5,623 bases of DNA from JACDDK01 sp038198445 (lineage in GTDB: Bacteria > Actinomycetota > Rubrobacteria > Rubrobacterales > Rubrobacteraceae): the NCBI GenBank assembly GCA_038198445.1, contig JBBPZZ010000111.1, positions 1-5,623 on the forward strand, written 5' to 3'. This document shows, piece by piece, positions 5,242 through 5,623 of the stretch (position 1 is its first letter; each line of letters starts with the position of its first letter). The notes under the pieces were generated by a model. That model ran no database searches, had not been told where the DNA came from, and was given only the letters and a program-made list of their open reading frames with translations. Position numbers and translations under genes: made by a program.

Positions 5242-5586
5242 TCAGGACGCAGCTTTGCGGTCGCTTCGGGTCTCGTTTTCCCTGGTGGTGCGGGCCGAAC
5301 GCCGGTCGGCGTCTCTGGAACCTCGCGCTGAGAGTTTCCGCGAACCGTTTGTATGAATGAAGAACGTTATCCCGGCGACTAGAAAACAGAACGAGCCGAT
5401 GACGAAAGTAACCGGGTCTCGCAGCATGACTCCCCACGCCGCGCTCAAGCCCGGAACCCACCAGATGGCGAAGAGGGTGCCGGGCTCGCGCGTTTTCGGG
5501 TGGGTAGACATGTAGACGCCGAATGCGATTCCGGCGAACGACAGCAAGAGTATTAACGTTCCGATCGCGGTCAGGATAAAACTCAC
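5242..5586 (-). CDS. Small membrane protein, 114 aa, three predicted spans and a charged basic tail
   Basis: No family recognised. Hydrophobic spans are near residues 3-25 (ILTAIGTLILLLSFAGIAFG), 37-55 (TLFAIWWVPGLSAAWGVML) and 58-78 (PVTFVIGSFCFLVAGITFFI). A polar C-terminal tail of about 35 residues follows, dominated by Arg, Ser, Asp and Glu (RKLSARGSRDADRRSARTT), likely cytoplasmic and perhaps disordered. The loop STHPKTREPG (27-36) separates spans 1 and 2. The start is GTG at 5586-5584, with AGGA 7 bases upstream. A longer frame over the same bases (TTG start at 5593) codes for an Arg-rich, non-hydrophobic product and is less credible. Transcribed in the same direction as the 94-aa gene 166 bases downstream, so co-transcription is possible. 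Confidence 0.68.
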   Translation of the reverse strand: MSFILTAIGTLILLLSFAGIAFGVYMSTHPKTREPGTLFAIWWVPGLSAAWGVMLRDPVTFVIGSFCFLVAGITFFIHTNGSRKLSARGSRDADRRSARTTRENETRSDRKAAS

Positions 5587-5623
5587 AGGCCAATCCTATC
5601 CGCCAGCACTGCCTCTAACAAAC

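Noticed and set aside
5201..5319. Direct repeat GGCGTCTCTGGA at 5201-5212 and 5308-5319.
   Set aside because: A 12-base repeat is expected about once by chance in a window this size, and the copies have no symmetric context.
5123..5593. A 156-codon minus-strand frame with a TTG start, overlapping the 114-aa membrane protein gene.
   Set aside because: Arg-rich low-complexity composition and a rarer start codon; the alternative frame gives three clean membrane spans and a GTG with a well-spaced AGGA.

Overview
The window looks like chromosomal DNA of a GC-rich Gram-positive bacterium, most likely an actinomycete. The evidence is GC-ending codons, frequent GTG starts with AAGGAGG-type ribosome binding sites, and a lipoprotein-anchored solute-binding protein. 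The signal peptide style (TRGKFLKVSGAGLAG...GC) reminds me of Rubrobacter and its relatives. That placement is inference from style, not from a database search.

Bases about 96-3441 on the minus strand hold one compact operon, read from right to left: an OpuCA-like ATPase, two different OpuCB/OpuCD-like permeases, and an OpuCC-like binding lipoprotein. The first two genes overlap by 8 bp, the two permeases abut (TAG directly followed by ATG), and only 30 bp separate the second permease from the binding protein. Together they make a complete importer for a quaternary ammonium compound (glycine betaine, carnitine or choline; ergothioneine is possible), probably for osmotic stress protection.

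Bases 3442-3654 are a divergent control region. Toward the operon it holds a -10-like TATACT beside a dyad, a roughly 100-base leader with a candidate short ORF ending 1 nt before the ATPase gene, and a 16-bp inverted repeat close to the ATPase ribosome binding site. In the other direction (3655-4773, plus strand) lies a FAD/NAD-dependent oxidoreductase of the kind found as the N-terminal half of some SelD proteins and related to type II NADH dehydrogenases.

Bases 4791-5586 on the minus strand carry two small membrane proteins of unknown function (114 aa with three predicted membrane spans, 94 aa with two). The 94-aa gene is preceded by a short ORF with a strong ribosome binding site, in the same frame and ending 3 bases before its start. 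Bases 1-78 may be the 3' end of a convergent plus-strand gene. I see no RNA genes, CRISPR arrays, insertion sequences or phage genes, and no convincing intrinsic terminator. The transporter is a well-known system; the less explained parts are the leaders, the small membrane proteins and the role of the flavoprotein.
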